A stretch of DNA of 64,000 nucleotides from an uncultured Pirellulaceae bacterium. GTDB taxonomy: Bacteria > Planctomycetota > Planctomycetia > Pirellulales > Pirellulaceae. The stretch spans positions 1 to 64,000 of the forward strand of contig CALKGE010000004.1 of NCBI GenBank assembly GCA_938084685.1, read 5' to 3'. Both the position numbers and the translations under genes were made by a program. Below the pieces are notes generated by a model. It was given only the letters and a program-made list of their open reading frames with translations. It made no database searches and was not told where the DNA came from. Below, piece by piece: positions 10,367 to 20,549 of the stretch. Every line of letters begins with the position of its first letter. Position 1 is the stretch's first letter.

Positions 10367-11803
10367 ATGAACCGCACCATCGAAGAATCACATTTACTGA
10401 CAAACCGACGACAGTTTTTTGGTCGAGCAAGTACTGGTATTGGCGTGGCGGCGTTGGCAACTCTGCTTAAGGCGAACCAACCTCAACCAACCGGAGCTCT
10501 TCCTGGACTGCCTCACTTTGCCCCCAAGGCAAAACGAGTAATCTATCTGCTACAGTCAGGCGCCCCATCTCAGGTCGATCTGTTCGACTACAAACCATCG
10601 CTGGAAAAACTGCATATGCAGGAACTACCAGCCGAGATACGTGATGGTCAGCGGCTGACCGGCATGACGGCTCGTCAGTCCAGGTTCCCATTGGTCAAAT
10701 CACCATTCAGGTTTCAGCAGCATGGCGAAAGTGGAATGTGGCTCAGCGAGCTGCTGCCTCATCTGGGCGGAGTGGCTGACGATCTGTGCATGATCAACTC
10801 GATGCATACCGAAGCCATCAACCATGACCCGGCAATCACTTTCTTCCAGTCCGGACACCAGCAACCTGGCAGACCAAGTCTCGGGTCATGGCTCAGCTAT
10901 GGCCTGGGAAGTGAAACCGAAGACCTCCCGTCCTTCATCGTGATGCTCACCAAAAACAGCTTCAACCAGGCACAACCGATTTATGACCGCCTGTGGGGTA
11001 GCGGGTTCCTCCCGTCCAGGTTCCAGGGAGTAAAGCTTCGTAGTCAGGATGACCCGGTTCTTTATCTCAATGACCCAGCCAGGCTTGACAAAAAAACACG
11101 TCGCAACCTGCTCGACAGCATCGCTCAACTCAATGCAAAACGGGAAGCGGAAATCGGTGACCCTGAAATTAACACTCGCATTGCCCAGTATGAAATGGCC
11201 TTCAAGATGCAGATGTCCGTCCCGGAACTGGCCAATATCAATGACGAACCGGAAAGCACATTTGCCCTTTACGGAGACCAGGCGAAGCAGCCTGGTTCGC
11301 ATGCCTATAATTGCCTGATGGCAAGGCGGATGGCCGAGCGAGGAGTTCGATTCATCCAGGTTTTCCATCGCGGATGGGACCATCATAGTAATTGCAAAGC
11401 AAACCTGCCGCTACTGACGAAAGAGACAGACCAGGGCTCCGCTGCACTCATTGCAGACCTCAAACAACGCGACATGCTCAAGGACACGCTGGTCATCTGG
11501 GGCGGTGAGTTTGGACGTACCGTCTATGCCCAAGGGAATCCGGCTACCTTTGGTCGTGACCACCACCCACGCTGCTTCACGATCTGGATGGCAGGTGGCG
11601 GTATCCAAGGTGGTATCAACTATGGAAAGACGGACGACTATTGCTACAACATCGTGGAAGACGGAGTTCATGTTCATGATTTTCATGCCACGATCCTGCA
11701 CCTGATGGGCATCAATCATGAACGGCTGACCTACCGGTTCCAGGGGCGTGATTACCGGCTGACCGATGTCCATGGAGAAGTGGTCGACGGCATCATCGGC
11801 TGA
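10367..11803 (+). CDS. DUF1501 domain-containing protein
   Basis: NRRQFFGRASTGIGVAALATLL; LVIWGGEFGRTVYAQG; HVHDFHATILHLMGINHERLTYRFQGRDYRLTDVHG. Confidence 0.88.
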   Translation: MNRTIEESHLLTNRRQFFGRASTGIGVAALATLLKANQPQPTGALPGLPHFAPKAKRVIYLLQSGAPSQVDLFDYKPSLEKLHMQELPAEIRDGQRLTGMTARQSRFPLVKSPFRFQQHGESGMWLSELLPHLGGVADDLCMINSMHTEAINHDPAITFFQSGHQQPGRPSLGSWLSYGLGSETEDLPSFIVMLTKNSFNQAQPIYDRLWGSGFLPSRFQGVKLRSQDDPVLYLNDPARLDKKTRRNLLDSIAQLNAKREAEIGDPEINTRIAQYEMAFKMQMSVPELANINDEPESTFALYGDQAKQPGSHAYNCLMARRMAERGVRFIQVFHRGWDHHSNCKANLPLLTKETDQGSAALIADLKQRDMLKDTLVIWGGEFGRTVYAQGNPATFGRDHHPRCFTIWMAGGGIQGGINYGKTDDYCYNIVEDGVHVHDFHATILHLMGINHERLTYRFQGRDYRLTDVHGEVVDGIIG

Positions 11804-11859
11804 CACACCGCTAAATCCACCGCTGACAATCAGACTCGACGTTCAATCATCCTCGTCGC

Positions 11860-12804
11860 TTACTGCGGCCGAGGCATCAGTCCCACAGGCTTACCGTCAA
11901 GTTGCCATGCTGGCCTGCTTGGCACATCGAGATGCTTTAACGCGGTAGCCACAAGATCGACCAGATAGACCTGCTGTTTCAGCTCGCCCTTCGCAGCAGA
12001 CTCGCCACTGACAATGAAATAAATGTTGTGGATATCAGGGACCTGGTGCCCGCTGCCATGCCCTTTTCCTTCACCACCATGGTCTGACGAAATCAGGATA
12101 AGCCAGTCCTCCTGGTCATAATCTGGTCGTGACTTGATCGCTGCTACCAGTCTTCCAATGTGTTGATCGACTGTCTCGATCGACTTCCTGTATTGAGGAA
12201 CAGACGGATGAAAACCATGGCGATGACCGTTCTCATCCGTTGCGCCAAAATAGACCATCGTCGCCCGCACGTCCCGTTTCGCCAACACGTTCACCGCCCG
12301 ATCTGCCACCATTTGATCAAACGTGGTGTAACCATCTGCACCATGAGCTTCAAAGCCAACGCGAATATCAGCTTTGGACAAAACGTACTTGTCAATCGGA
12401 TACCAGTCGACAAACGAAGCTGTCAGGTAATCTGGAAACTGCTGTTTGAGCAGGTTAAAAAAGTGCGGATACCGGTCAATCTTCTGACCTCCAAACTCGT
12501 TGTCGTGAACGCCATGCTTATCAGCCCAGACGCCTGTCAGGTAGCTCGTCCATCCCGGACCGCTAATCGTGTCATTTTTTTGATAACGTGTCCCCAGGAT
12601 CTTACAGGTATTGCTGAAAGCACCGTTTTCCTTGAGGGCGTCAATATGAGGAGTAGTGGCGGCGTCCAGCGCATCGGTACGCAAGCCATCAATTCCAATC
12701 GCTAAAACGTACTTTTTGTATTCCGCACCTCGTAACGATGAAGTCTCCAGTCCCCATGACAATGCCAACAGAACCACCGCCGTGATTTGAGTTAATCGTC
12801 GCAT
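11860..12804 (-). CDS. Alkaline phosphatase/nucleotide pyrophosphatase-family secreted hydrolase
   Basis: YVLAIGIDGLRTDALDAATTPHIDALKENGAF; LILISSDHGGEGKGHG. Confidence 0.8.
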   Translation of the reverse strand: MRRLTQITAVVLLALSWGLETSSLRGAEYKKYVLAIGIDGLRTDALDAATTPHIDALKENGAFSNTCKILGTRYQKNDTISGPGWTSYLTGVWADKHGVHDNEFGGQKIDRYPHFFNLLKQQFPDYLTASFVDWYPIDKYVLSKADIRVGFEAHGADGYTTFDQMVADRAVNVLAKRDVRATMVYFGATDENGHRHGFHPSVPQYRKSIETVDQHIGRLVAAIKSRPDYDQEDWLILISSDHGGEGKGHGSGHQVPDIHNIYFIVSGESAAKGELKQQVYLVDLVATALKHLDVPSRPAWQLDGKPVGLMPRPQ

Positions 12805-12808
12805 AAAG

Positions 12809-13750
12809 TTATTCCTTACTAGGTTGTTTCAAGCGGACCATCGCTTTGCCCATCGCATCCCCGATGAGAAAATAGCTTTCGGCATTACCAAACCAGTGGT
12901 GACCATGGCCCACATTGGGAGATTCTTCTTTAGGTCGAGCGAAAGAGGTGGTCTTCACAAAGGCGGCGTTGGAGAGTTTTTCGGCGGCACGCTGTTGCGC
13001 CGCACGGATCTGCTTCATATTATCCCCGGCTGCATCGCCCATATTTCCAGTTTCACCGATGACGACCGGGAGATCAGCAACCTGCAGAGCGCCTCTCACA
13101 TCCGTCACCAGATTAACCAGATTGGTTTCATACTGGCTGAGCGCCTCTTGATCAAACATATCGTTCCATCCCTGAAACCAGACAAACCCTGCCAGTTCAT
13201 ATTTGTTTCCCAGCTGAGGAAATTCTGTCTCCAGCCTGCTCAGTCCCTCTTCAATTTCATTGAGCATCTGTTGATAGAAGGGACCAACTTCACCGCCGCT
13301 TGAGGGAGGACGAAAGTCTTTGTAAAGACTCTTACCACCCCAGGCTGTTTTTATCAGCAGCACAGGCTGACGAGTCACGTCACCCACGACGTGCCCAAAC
13401 TGGAACTCCGGTCCGATATGATGCCTTCCCGAATAACTGGTAAAGCCAATGGACAACCCGCCAAGTTTCAGCTCATTGTTCGTCACATGTCGCACAAACA
13501 CATCGTCTCGAACAATGTATTTCCCCTCAGCATCCTGAATGTGTGCGTACCGTTTTGCCATCATGGGATTCTTCATGACATTATTGAGAATCCCCTTACC
13601 CCCGTTGTAATACTCCGGGTGATCTAAATCGACGACTCCCTGCCCTTGCATATTCGACTGCCCGGCCAGGATATAAACCTGCACCTTACCAGCTGCTGCG
13701 GCCCACGGCACAAATGACAACCAGGCAATCGTTGCCAGTAAAAACTTCAT
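12809..13750 (-). CDS. Sialate O-acetylesterase-like (SASA domain) protein
   Basis: VQVYILAGQSNMQGQG; FVWFQGWNDMFD. Confidence 0.8.
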   Translation of the reverse strand: MKFLLATIAWLSFVPWAAAAGKVQVYILAGQSNMQGQGVVDLDHPEYYNGGKGILNNVMKNPMMAKRYAHIQDAEGKYIVRDDVFVRHVTNNELKLGGLSIGFTSYSGRHHIGPEFQFGHVVGDVTRQPVLLIKTAWGGKSLYKDFRPPSSGGEVGPFYQQMLNEIEEGLSRLETEFPQLGNKYELAGFVWFQGWNDMFDQEALSQYETNLVNLVTDVRGALQVADLPVVIGETGNMGDAAGDNMKQIRAAQQRAAEKLSNAAFVKTTSFARPKEESPNVGHGHHWFGNAESYFLIGDAMGKAMVRLKQPSKE

Positions 13751-13930
13751 CCTTTAGTCCTTCCAATAATTCACAAACGGCCCCCAGAGATCCCACATCA
13801 ACGCCAGACAGCCAAACCGAGAATATCCCGGCGTAACCCAAGAGATTTTCCTCTATAATGCAGTCTGAATCCACCACTTCTCAATAACTTCTTCTCTTTG
13901 ATACCACTTCTACCAGTCGCCATTTCTCTC

Positions 13931-14212
13931 ATGCATGACAATCCACTTCAGATCACATCCCAGGACGTCCCAACCTTTAACTGTATTGTGCACGTCAGAC
14001 GCACGGCCGATGGCGTGAAGGCCCGAGTCGCCAATCTTGAAGGCATCGAATTTATCGCTCCCGATGAACGTTCCGCTTTGAGCAAAATTGTTCCTGCCTT
14101 CAAAGCAACTCTGCAAGAACTACTTGGTTCCAATAAAGAAATCCCCTGGCTGGAACCACCTTCGGCAGCCAGTGAAGACGAGCAAACGCGGTATATCCCA
14201 GTTCACCTGTAA
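13931..14212 (+). CDS. Hypothetical small protein
   Basis: ORF 13898..14212, likely start ATG 13931 (MHDNPLQITSQDVPTFN). Confidence 0.45.
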   Translation: MHDNPLQITSQDVPTFNCIVHVRRTADGVKARVANLEGIEFIAPDERSALSKIVPAFKATLQELLGSNKEIPWLEPPSAASEDEQTRYIPVHL

Positions 14213-14221
14213 TCACTCCGT

Positions 14222-17200
14222 TTGAACACGCCAGTTTTCACTACAATGGAAGGTATGCGATTTCACCTTTCCCTGCTCCTGATCTTCCTCGCCTGCAGCA
14301 ATAGTCCTGCCATGGATTACGCTTCGCTGGTGATGGAAAAATCCCCAGCGATTCACTTAAGCTTTTCGCCAGGCGATACCACTGGCGAACTCACGAGCAC
14401 CGTCAAACAGACCAGAATGCTCGCTCCGCTGCGAGGCATCAACGGCCTGGCCGGGACGTACTCACGCTCATCACTTGGCGGCAACACAACGGTCGAGCTG
14501 TCCGCCGAGCAGAACCAGGAACTAACGGCGATCCTCAACAACTCGTTCAGCCTCGAACTCTGGTTTCTGGACAACGCCCCTGCTCCTGACAACAACACCA
14601 ATTACTCCATCCTCTACAAAGCAGATCCGGCCTCCTTCACTGGCAATTCGCTCTGGATCTATCGCAAGCGACAGGATGGGCACATTCTCTTCACCATCCA
14701 GGACAAACAGAAGAATCTCATTCGTCTCGAAATTAAGAACCCTGCTTTATCCAGACCCCAGAGCGAGCGCATCTATCACCATCTTGCGGTTACGGTAAAG
14801 CGAAATTCTGGTGTTGGAAAAGCGACAGCATTTCTGGACGGCCAACAGGTCGCACAACAAACCTTCACACAGCCCGTCGAAATCCTTAATGCGGGCAACC
14901 TGATCCTTGGCAACAATCATGCAACCAACAGTCCCTGGGAGGGACGACTTGATGAACTGGCAATCTACAACAGACCGCTCACGTCCGCTGAAATAGCGTC
15001 CCACTATAAAGCGGGCCTTGCCACACTGACTCCGGCTGCCACCCGAAACCCCAGTCTCGCTGAAAAAGAGACTTTCTTTGAGACGCAAATCCGCCCGATT
15101 CTGGTGGAACGCTGTGCCGATTGTCACTCAGGAGAAACCGGAGCCGAAAGTGAATTCTCCGTGCTGTCCCGTAATTCGATACTCCGCGGAGGCAATTACG
15201 GTGCCGCGGTGGTTCCATTCCGAGCGGAAGACAGTCTGCTGATCGCAGCCATCCAGAAGACGCACAAAGAACTTCGCATGCCTCCAGATGACGATGACCA
15301 ATTAACTCGTGATCAGATACGGTTGTTTTATCAGTGGATCAACGACGGCGCCATCTGGCCTGGCTCCAACGAGGATGAATCGGCAGCCGGTCACGACACG
15401 CAATCCAAGTCGCTTTCGTTCGCCCCAGAATTAGACTGGGCACTGCTTCCGCGGAGAATAACCACCCCTCCACCCGCTGACGACGACCGCTGGAACAACA
15501 ACCCAATCGACCAGTTCCTGCAGGCGCAGCGTGTCCTGCATGACGTTCGCGCGAATGACCGGGCTGACCGCCGTACATTAATCCGCCGAGCAACCCTGGA
15601 TCTGACCGGGCTCCCTCCTACCATCGAACAGGTGAACAGTTTTCTAGAGGACCAGGCTGATGATCAGACAGCCTTTGCCAGGGTTATCGACAGGCTAACT
15701 GATTCTCCTCGTTACGGTGAGCGACAGGGACGGCTCTGGCTGGACGTTGCCCGCTATGCCGATACCCAGGGTGATGTCGGCGACATTCCTATCCACTCGG
15801 CCTACCTCTATCGCAACTGGGTTATCAATTCACTCAACAAGGACATGCCCTACAACCTCTTCCTCCAGGCTCAACTGGCTGGCGATATTCTCGCTCTGCG
15901 AACGTCCGACGAGGAAGAAGCCAAGGGCTACAACGTCGCCACAGGATTCATTTCGCTCAGCCGACGTTTCGGAAATCGCAAGGCCGACAGTCTGCACCTG
16001 ACGATCGAAGACACGCTCGACACGGTCGGTAGAGGGATTATGGGGCTGACATTGCGTTGTGCACGCTGTCATGACCACAAGTTCGACCCCATACCTACGG
16101 AGGATTACTATGGGCTGTACGGCATCTTCAACAGTACCGTTTATCCCTGGATGGGGATGTCTGACGAGAAGTCACCGCTTAATCTCAATCCTCACAACCC
16201 GCTCGATAGTTCGCCGGAAAAAGCGAGTGAATACTGGGAATTGATCGCCCGTTATGAGTATCAGCTCAACAACCATTTCCGGCCCTGGTTGAAACCAACT
16301 CTGGAGGCGTTCAAGCAAACGGATTCGCAATTGACTGCCCAAAAGACAAAACTGCAAACGCTTGCAGATGACCAGCGTGCTGACTCCGACGAAGCTGCCG
16401 CGATTCGCAAGACCATCACTCGCCTGGAACAGGAACGTGAGCAGCACCTGGCATTCCGCTCCGGCAAGTTTCGGGAGTTAATGCTGCAAGGATTGGACTG
16501 GATCAGAAAAGAGAAAGATCGACTGGGCAAGGAACCTCCCTATGACTTCGTTTTCAGCGTGCGGGAAGGAGCTGCAGCTGACTCTCCTGTTCACTTGCGA
16601 GGCAATCCTGAAAATAAAGGAGAAGTGGTACCCCGTGATTTCCTTTCCACCATCACTCCTGTCAAAGAAGTGAACATCAAACATGGATCGGGAAGACTGG
16701 AATTTGCCAACTGGATTACGCTGGACGATCACCCCCTGACAGCTCGAGTGGTAGTGAACCGAATCTGGGCGCAGCACTTTGGCCGAGGGCTTGTGGAAAC
16801 ACTGGACAATTTTGGCCGCCAGGGGAAACGTCCCTCTCACCCCGAGCTTCTGGACTGGCTGGCAGAGACCTTTGTACGAGACAACTGGTCACTGAAGAGA
16901 CTGCATCGTCGTATCATGCTGACGCAAACGTACCAACTCAGCAGTCTCGATTCAGAAGAGGCTATCCAAACAAAGGACCCGGGCAATGTATGGCTTTGGA
17001 GATACTCCCGCCAACGTCTCGATGCTGAATCTATCCGCGATTCCATCCTCTACACCAGCGGACTGTTAGATCTGACACAACCAGGTGCACACCCACTCGA
17101 CCCCTGGTTCGAAACTCGCTACAACCTGAACAATCCTTTTCACAAAGAGTACGATCACAATCATCGCAGCGTTTATCTGATCACCCAGCGAATCTTCCGG

Positions 17201-17566
17201 CACTCCCTACTAGGGCTGTTCGACAGTCCCGATACCAACAGTAGTACTTCCACAAGGAACTCCACGACAGTCCCCGCGCAAGCTTTGTTTCTCATGAATT
17301 CGAAATTCATCTCGGACCAGGCCCATGCCCTGGCCGTCCGCATGGCCAAGGCATCTGAAGACGAAACACAGCGTATTCAATGGATCTATCAGCATCTGTT
17401 TGCGCGGGTGATCACTACCGAAGAACTGCATGAAATTCGGGAATTCCTGGCGGCCTACCGCAACGCGCCGGTTACTGCTCCGATTTCCTCCGCCGCCGCG
17501 CCCACCGAGTACCAAGCACTGTGCCGAGTACTGATTACCAGCAACGAATTCTTTTTTATCGACTGA
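14222..17566 (+). CDS. LamG-like + PSCyt1 + DUF1549 + DUF1553 protein
   Basis: LamG-like LDELAIYNRPLTSAEIASHYKAG; CADCHSGETGAES; TLDLTGLPPTIEQVNSFL; CARCHDHKFDPIPTEDYYGLYGIF. Start may be 14246 or 14255. Confidence 0.87.
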   Translation: MNTPVFTTMEGMRFHLSLLLIFLACSNSPAMDYASLVMEKSPAIHLSFSPGDTTGELTSTVKQTRMLAPLRGINGLAGTYSRSSLGGNTTVELSAEQNQELTAILNNSFSLELWFLDNAPAPDNNTNYSILYKADPASFTGNSLWIYRKRQDGHILFTIQDKQKNLIRLEIKNPALSRPQSERIYHHLAVTVKRNSGVGKATAFLDGQQVAQQTFTQPVEILNAGNLILGNNHATNSPWEGRLDELAIYNRPLTSAEIASHYKAGLATLTPAATRNPSLAEKETFFETQIRPILVERCADCHSGETGAESEFSVLSRNSILRGGNYGAAVVPFRAEDSLLIAAIQKTHKELRMPPDDDDQLTRDQIRLFYQWINDGAIWPGSNEDESAAGHDTQSKSLSFAPELDWALLPRRITTPPPADDDRWNNNPIDQFLQAQRVLHDVRANDRADRRTLIRRATLDLTGLPPTIEQVNSFLEDQADDQTAFARVIDRLTDSPRYGERQGRLWLDVARYADTQGDVGDIPIHSAYLYRNWVINSLNKDMPYNLFLQAQLAGDILALRTSDEEEAKGYNVATGFISLSRRFGNRKADSLHLTIEDTLDTVGRGIMGLTLRCARCHDHKFDPIPTEDYYGLYGIFNSTVYPWMGMSDEKSPLNLNPHNPLDSSPEKASEYWELIARYEYQLNNHFRPWLKPTLEAFKQTDSQLTAQKTKLQTLADDQRADSDEAAAIRKTITRLEQEREQHLAFRSGKFRELMLQGLDWIRKEKDRLGKEPPYDFVFSVREGAAADSPVHLRGNPENKGEVVPRDFLSTITPVKEVNIKHGSGRLEFANWITLDDHPLTARVVVNRIWAQHFGRGLVETLDNFGRQGKRPSHPELLDWLAETFVRDNWSLKRLHRRIMLTQTYQLSSLDSEEAIQTKDPGNVWLWRYSRQRLDAESIRDSILYTSGLLDLTQPGAHPLDPWFETRYNLNNPFHKEYDHNHRSVYLITQRIFRHSLLGLFDSPDTNSSTSTRNSTTVPAQALFLMNSKFISDQAHALAVRMAKASEDETQRIQWIYQHLFARVITTEELHEIREFLAAYRNAPVTAPISSAAAPTEYQALCRVLITSNEFFFID

Positions 17567-17571
17567 ATCAA

Positions 17572-18966
17572 GTGCCACTTTACACCTCCAACATCGACCG
17601 CAGAACCGCCCTCAAACGACTCAGTCGTACGGCCGCGGTTGCTTCGTTACCAGCCATCATGCCTGGCACCACGGCGGTGCTGGGGCAGGAACTACCGCAG
17701 CCGCACTTTGCGCCCAAAGCCAAGCAGGTCGTCGTACTCTACATGTCCGGCGGATACTCACACGTCGATACGTTTGATCCTAAGGCTCGGCTGGCCAGAG
17801 AACATGATGTATCGATTGGATACGAATTCGGCCGTAAAGACTTTGATCGTTATCTGAAAGCAGCCAACTGGAATTTCAAACCCAATCGGCAGTGTGGCAC
17901 CCAGGTCAGCGACCTGTTCCCCCATATCCGTCAGCAGATGCACCATTGCGCACTTATCCGCTCAATGCACTGTGACCACATAGACCATGGTGAAGCAACC
18001 CTGCAGCTACATACCGGAAGCACAGGCTTTGCCATGCCATCGCTTGGCTCCTGGCTGAACTACGGACTGGGAACAGCCAATCCGTCCATGCCCGGGCACG
18101 TTGTCATCTCCGAGCACCGGCCCTATGCAGGCCCACAAATCTGGGACTCCATCTTCCTGCCCGGCAAATATGCCGGCGTCCGGATTACTCCGGGAGAAAC
18201 TCCCATAACTAATCTGAAACCTGCTACGAACGAAGCGAGCCAAGCACTGGAACTGAACCTGTTAACCTCACTTAACAGGCGACACTTAAAAAACCGCGAG
18301 TCGGATAACACACTCAAAGCTCGCATCAGTTCCTTCGAAACCGCCCGAGGCCTTCAGTCTGAAGCACCAGAGATCATGGATCTGTCCAAAGAGAGTCAGG
18401 CTACCTTTGACCTCTACGGTGCTTCACCCGACAATCCAACATCCTATGCTGCACAGGTCATCATGGCTCGGCGAATGATCGAAGCAGGAGTTCGTTTCGT
18501 TGAGGTCATCGACGCCGTCGGAGCCTGTCGTGACAACTGGGATGCCGCTCATCGGGACATTGCCTCGCACGAGAAATACGCTCGACGAGTGGATCAACCT
18601 GTCGCCGCTTTGCTGAAAGATCTGCAACAGCGAGGATTATTCGACGACGTTTTAGTAATCTTCTGTACCGAATTTGGTAGAACTCCCTGGGCTCAGGATG
18701 GCAAAGGAACCAAAAGCCGCGCACACCACCCCTACGCTTTCTCATGCTGGCTTGCAGGTGCGGGTGTTCAAGGGGGAGTGGTCCATGGTGAGACAGATGA
18801 CATTGGCAATAAAGTCATTCATGACGCCGTACATATCCACGACTATCATGCCACCATCCTGCATCTGATGGGACTTGACCATGAAAAACTTGTCTATCGT
18901 CATGCCGGACGGGACTTCAGACTGACCGACGTTCACGGCCGAGTGGTCAAGCAGATCTTAAGTTAA
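17572..18966 (+). CDS. DUF1501 domain-containing protein
   Basis: IDRRTALKRLSRTAAVASLPAIM; FCTEFGRTPWAQDGKGTKSRAHHPYAFSCWLAGAGVQGG. ORF opens at 17521; GTG 17572 is a plausible start. Confidence 0.85.
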   Translation: MPLYTSNIDRRTALKRLSRTAAVASLPAIMPGTTAVLGQELPQPHFAPKAKQVVVLYMSGGYSHVDTFDPKARLAREHDVSIGYEFGRKDFDRYLKAANWNFKPNRQCGTQVSDLFPHIRQQMHHCALIRSMHCDHIDHGEATLQLHTGSTGFAMPSLGSWLNYGLGTANPSMPGHVVISEHRPYAGPQIWDSIFLPGKYAGVRITPGETPITNLKPATNEASQALELNLLTSLNRRHLKNRESDNTLKARISSFETARGLQSEAPEIMDLSKESQATFDLYGASPDNPTSYAAQVIMARRMIEAGVRFVEVIDAVGACRDNWDAAHRDIASHEKYARRVDQPVAALLKDLQQRGLFDDVLVIFCTEFGRTPWAQDGKGTKSRAHHPYAFSCWLAGAGVQGGVVHGETDDIGNKVIHDAVHIHDYHATILHLMGLDHEKLVYRHAGRDFRLTDVHGRVVKQILS

Positions 18967-19069
18967 ATTGCCCGGGAACGTACCGGTGAAAAACTGCTAT
19001 TGGCAAACTCTCCCGGTTTCTTAGTAGAATAAAGGTTCCCCAGATGAGTAATGAACAGAAAACGTAGCA

Positions 19070-20434
19070 ATGACCATTCAACGCCGAGAATTACTGAAAA
19101 CCTCAGCAGCAATGCTGTCTTATTCGCTACCAATGTGGCTGCGGATGCAACAGCGTGCACAAGCCTCCACGTTGAAAGCCATTCCTGGAAGCGGTAAAGC
19201 AAAAAACTGTATTGTCGTCTACTGCTGGGGAGGCATGAGTCATCATGAAACATTTGATCCCAAGATGGATGCTCCGGTAGAGATACGAGGAAGCTTCGGG
19301 ACGATCCAGACAGCTACCCCCGGATATCGCGTTGGGGAACACATTCCCCTCATGGCACAACAGACGGAAAAGCTGGCGATTATTCGCTCGATGCATCACT
19401 CCGACTCGGCACACGGACGTGGCATGTACTGGAACATGACCGGACACAAACCACCTCGCGCAGGAAACATCCCACCAATGCAGGAAGACTGGCCGTCCCT
19501 GGCAGCCATGGTCAGCGCGTTTCGTGATGCTCCACGCGGTATCCCCCGCGCGGTTCGGCTCCCATATCCCATGGTAGACAATGGTACGCTGCAAGCAGGT
19601 GAATATGGAGGCTTTCTGGGAAACAACTTTGATCCGGTCGTCGTCCGAACTCCGGCCGGTCGTGAATGGGGAGGCGTATCTCGAACGCTCGGCAGTGAAG
19701 TACTGGACCTGGGTGAAGAGAAAGACCTGCCACTGCTGCGCCGTCGAACAGAATTGCTTGGCAAACTCGAATCCCCGCTGAACCAGGAAGAGTCCTTTCA
19801 GAGTTTCGACTACTTCCGCGAACTGGCGACCGACATGCTGATCAGCGGGAAAGTACGGGACGCCTATGACCTGGACAAAGAACCAGCCAAAATCAGGGAA
19901 GCTTACGGAGACCACATTGGTGGCCAAAGTCTGCTGCTCGCCCGTCGACTGATTGAAGCGGGCGTGCCAATCACTCAAGTGATCTGCAGTGCCGGTGACC
20001 TCAACGGTGGCAACGGAGATATGTGGGATACCCACCGGGACAATTTCAATCGGCTCAAACGTGACCTGCTTCCGGTGTGGGATCAGGGTTGCAGTGCTCT
20101 ATTAACTGACCTGGAAGACCGAGGCATGCTCGATGAAACGCTGGTCGTCTTCCTGACAGAATTCGGTCGCACGCCAAAGATCAATGGAGCCGCCGGCCGT
20201 GACCACTATCCCAGTGTCTATTCTGTGGCATTAGCCGGAGGTGGCATCAAAGGGGGACATATTTACGGCAGCAGCGATAACAACGGTGCTTATCCTCGCA
20301 ACAACCCGGCCACACCGGGAGATTTGCATGCGACCATCTTCAACACGCTCGGAATTCATCATAATTCCCTCATCTACGATCAACTGGAACGCCCACTTCC
20401 CATTTGTGAAGGCGAGCCTTTGCCATTGCTCTAA
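19070..20434 (+). CDS. DUF1501 domain-containing protein
   Basis: MTIQRRELLKTSAAMLSYSLPMWL; FLTEFGRTPKINGAAGRDHYPSVYSVALAGGGIKGG. Confidence 0.86.
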   Translation: MTIQRRELLKTSAAMLSYSLPMWLRMQQRAQASTLKAIPGSGKAKNCIVVYCWGGMSHHETFDPKMDAPVEIRGSFGTIQTATPGYRVGEHIPLMAQQTEKLAIIRSMHHSDSAHGRGMYWNMTGHKPPRAGNIPPMQEDWPSLAAMVSAFRDAPRGIPRAVRLPYPMVDNGTLQAGEYGGFLGNNFDPVVVRTPAGREWGGVSRTLGSEVLDLGEEKDLPLLRRRTELLGKLESPLNQEESFQSFDYFRELATDMLISGKVRDAYDLDKEPAKIREAYGDHIGGQSLLLARRLIEAGVPITQVICSAGDLNGGNGDMWDTHRDNFNRLKRDLLPVWDQGCSALLTDLEDRGMLDETLVVFLTEFGRTPKINGAAGRDHYPSVYSVALAGGGIKGGHIYGSSDNNGAYPRNNPATPGDLHATIFNTLGIHHNSLIYDQLERPLPICEGEPLPLL

Positions 20435-20549
20435 AAACGCACACAGCATTGGCATCCACCGGTTGCAGGTATCTGTAATCCTGTTTGAAAACAGGATAAA
20501 ATCACTCCTTACCCTTTCTACCTCGACTCCTGCTATTGGACTCCGCGCC

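Noticed and set aside
12160-12705. 181-aa plus ORF
   Set aside because: Antisense to the alkaline phosphatase-like gene, no domain signal.
19127-20035. 302-aa minus ORF
   Set aside because: Antisense shadow of the DUF1501 gene at 19070..20434.
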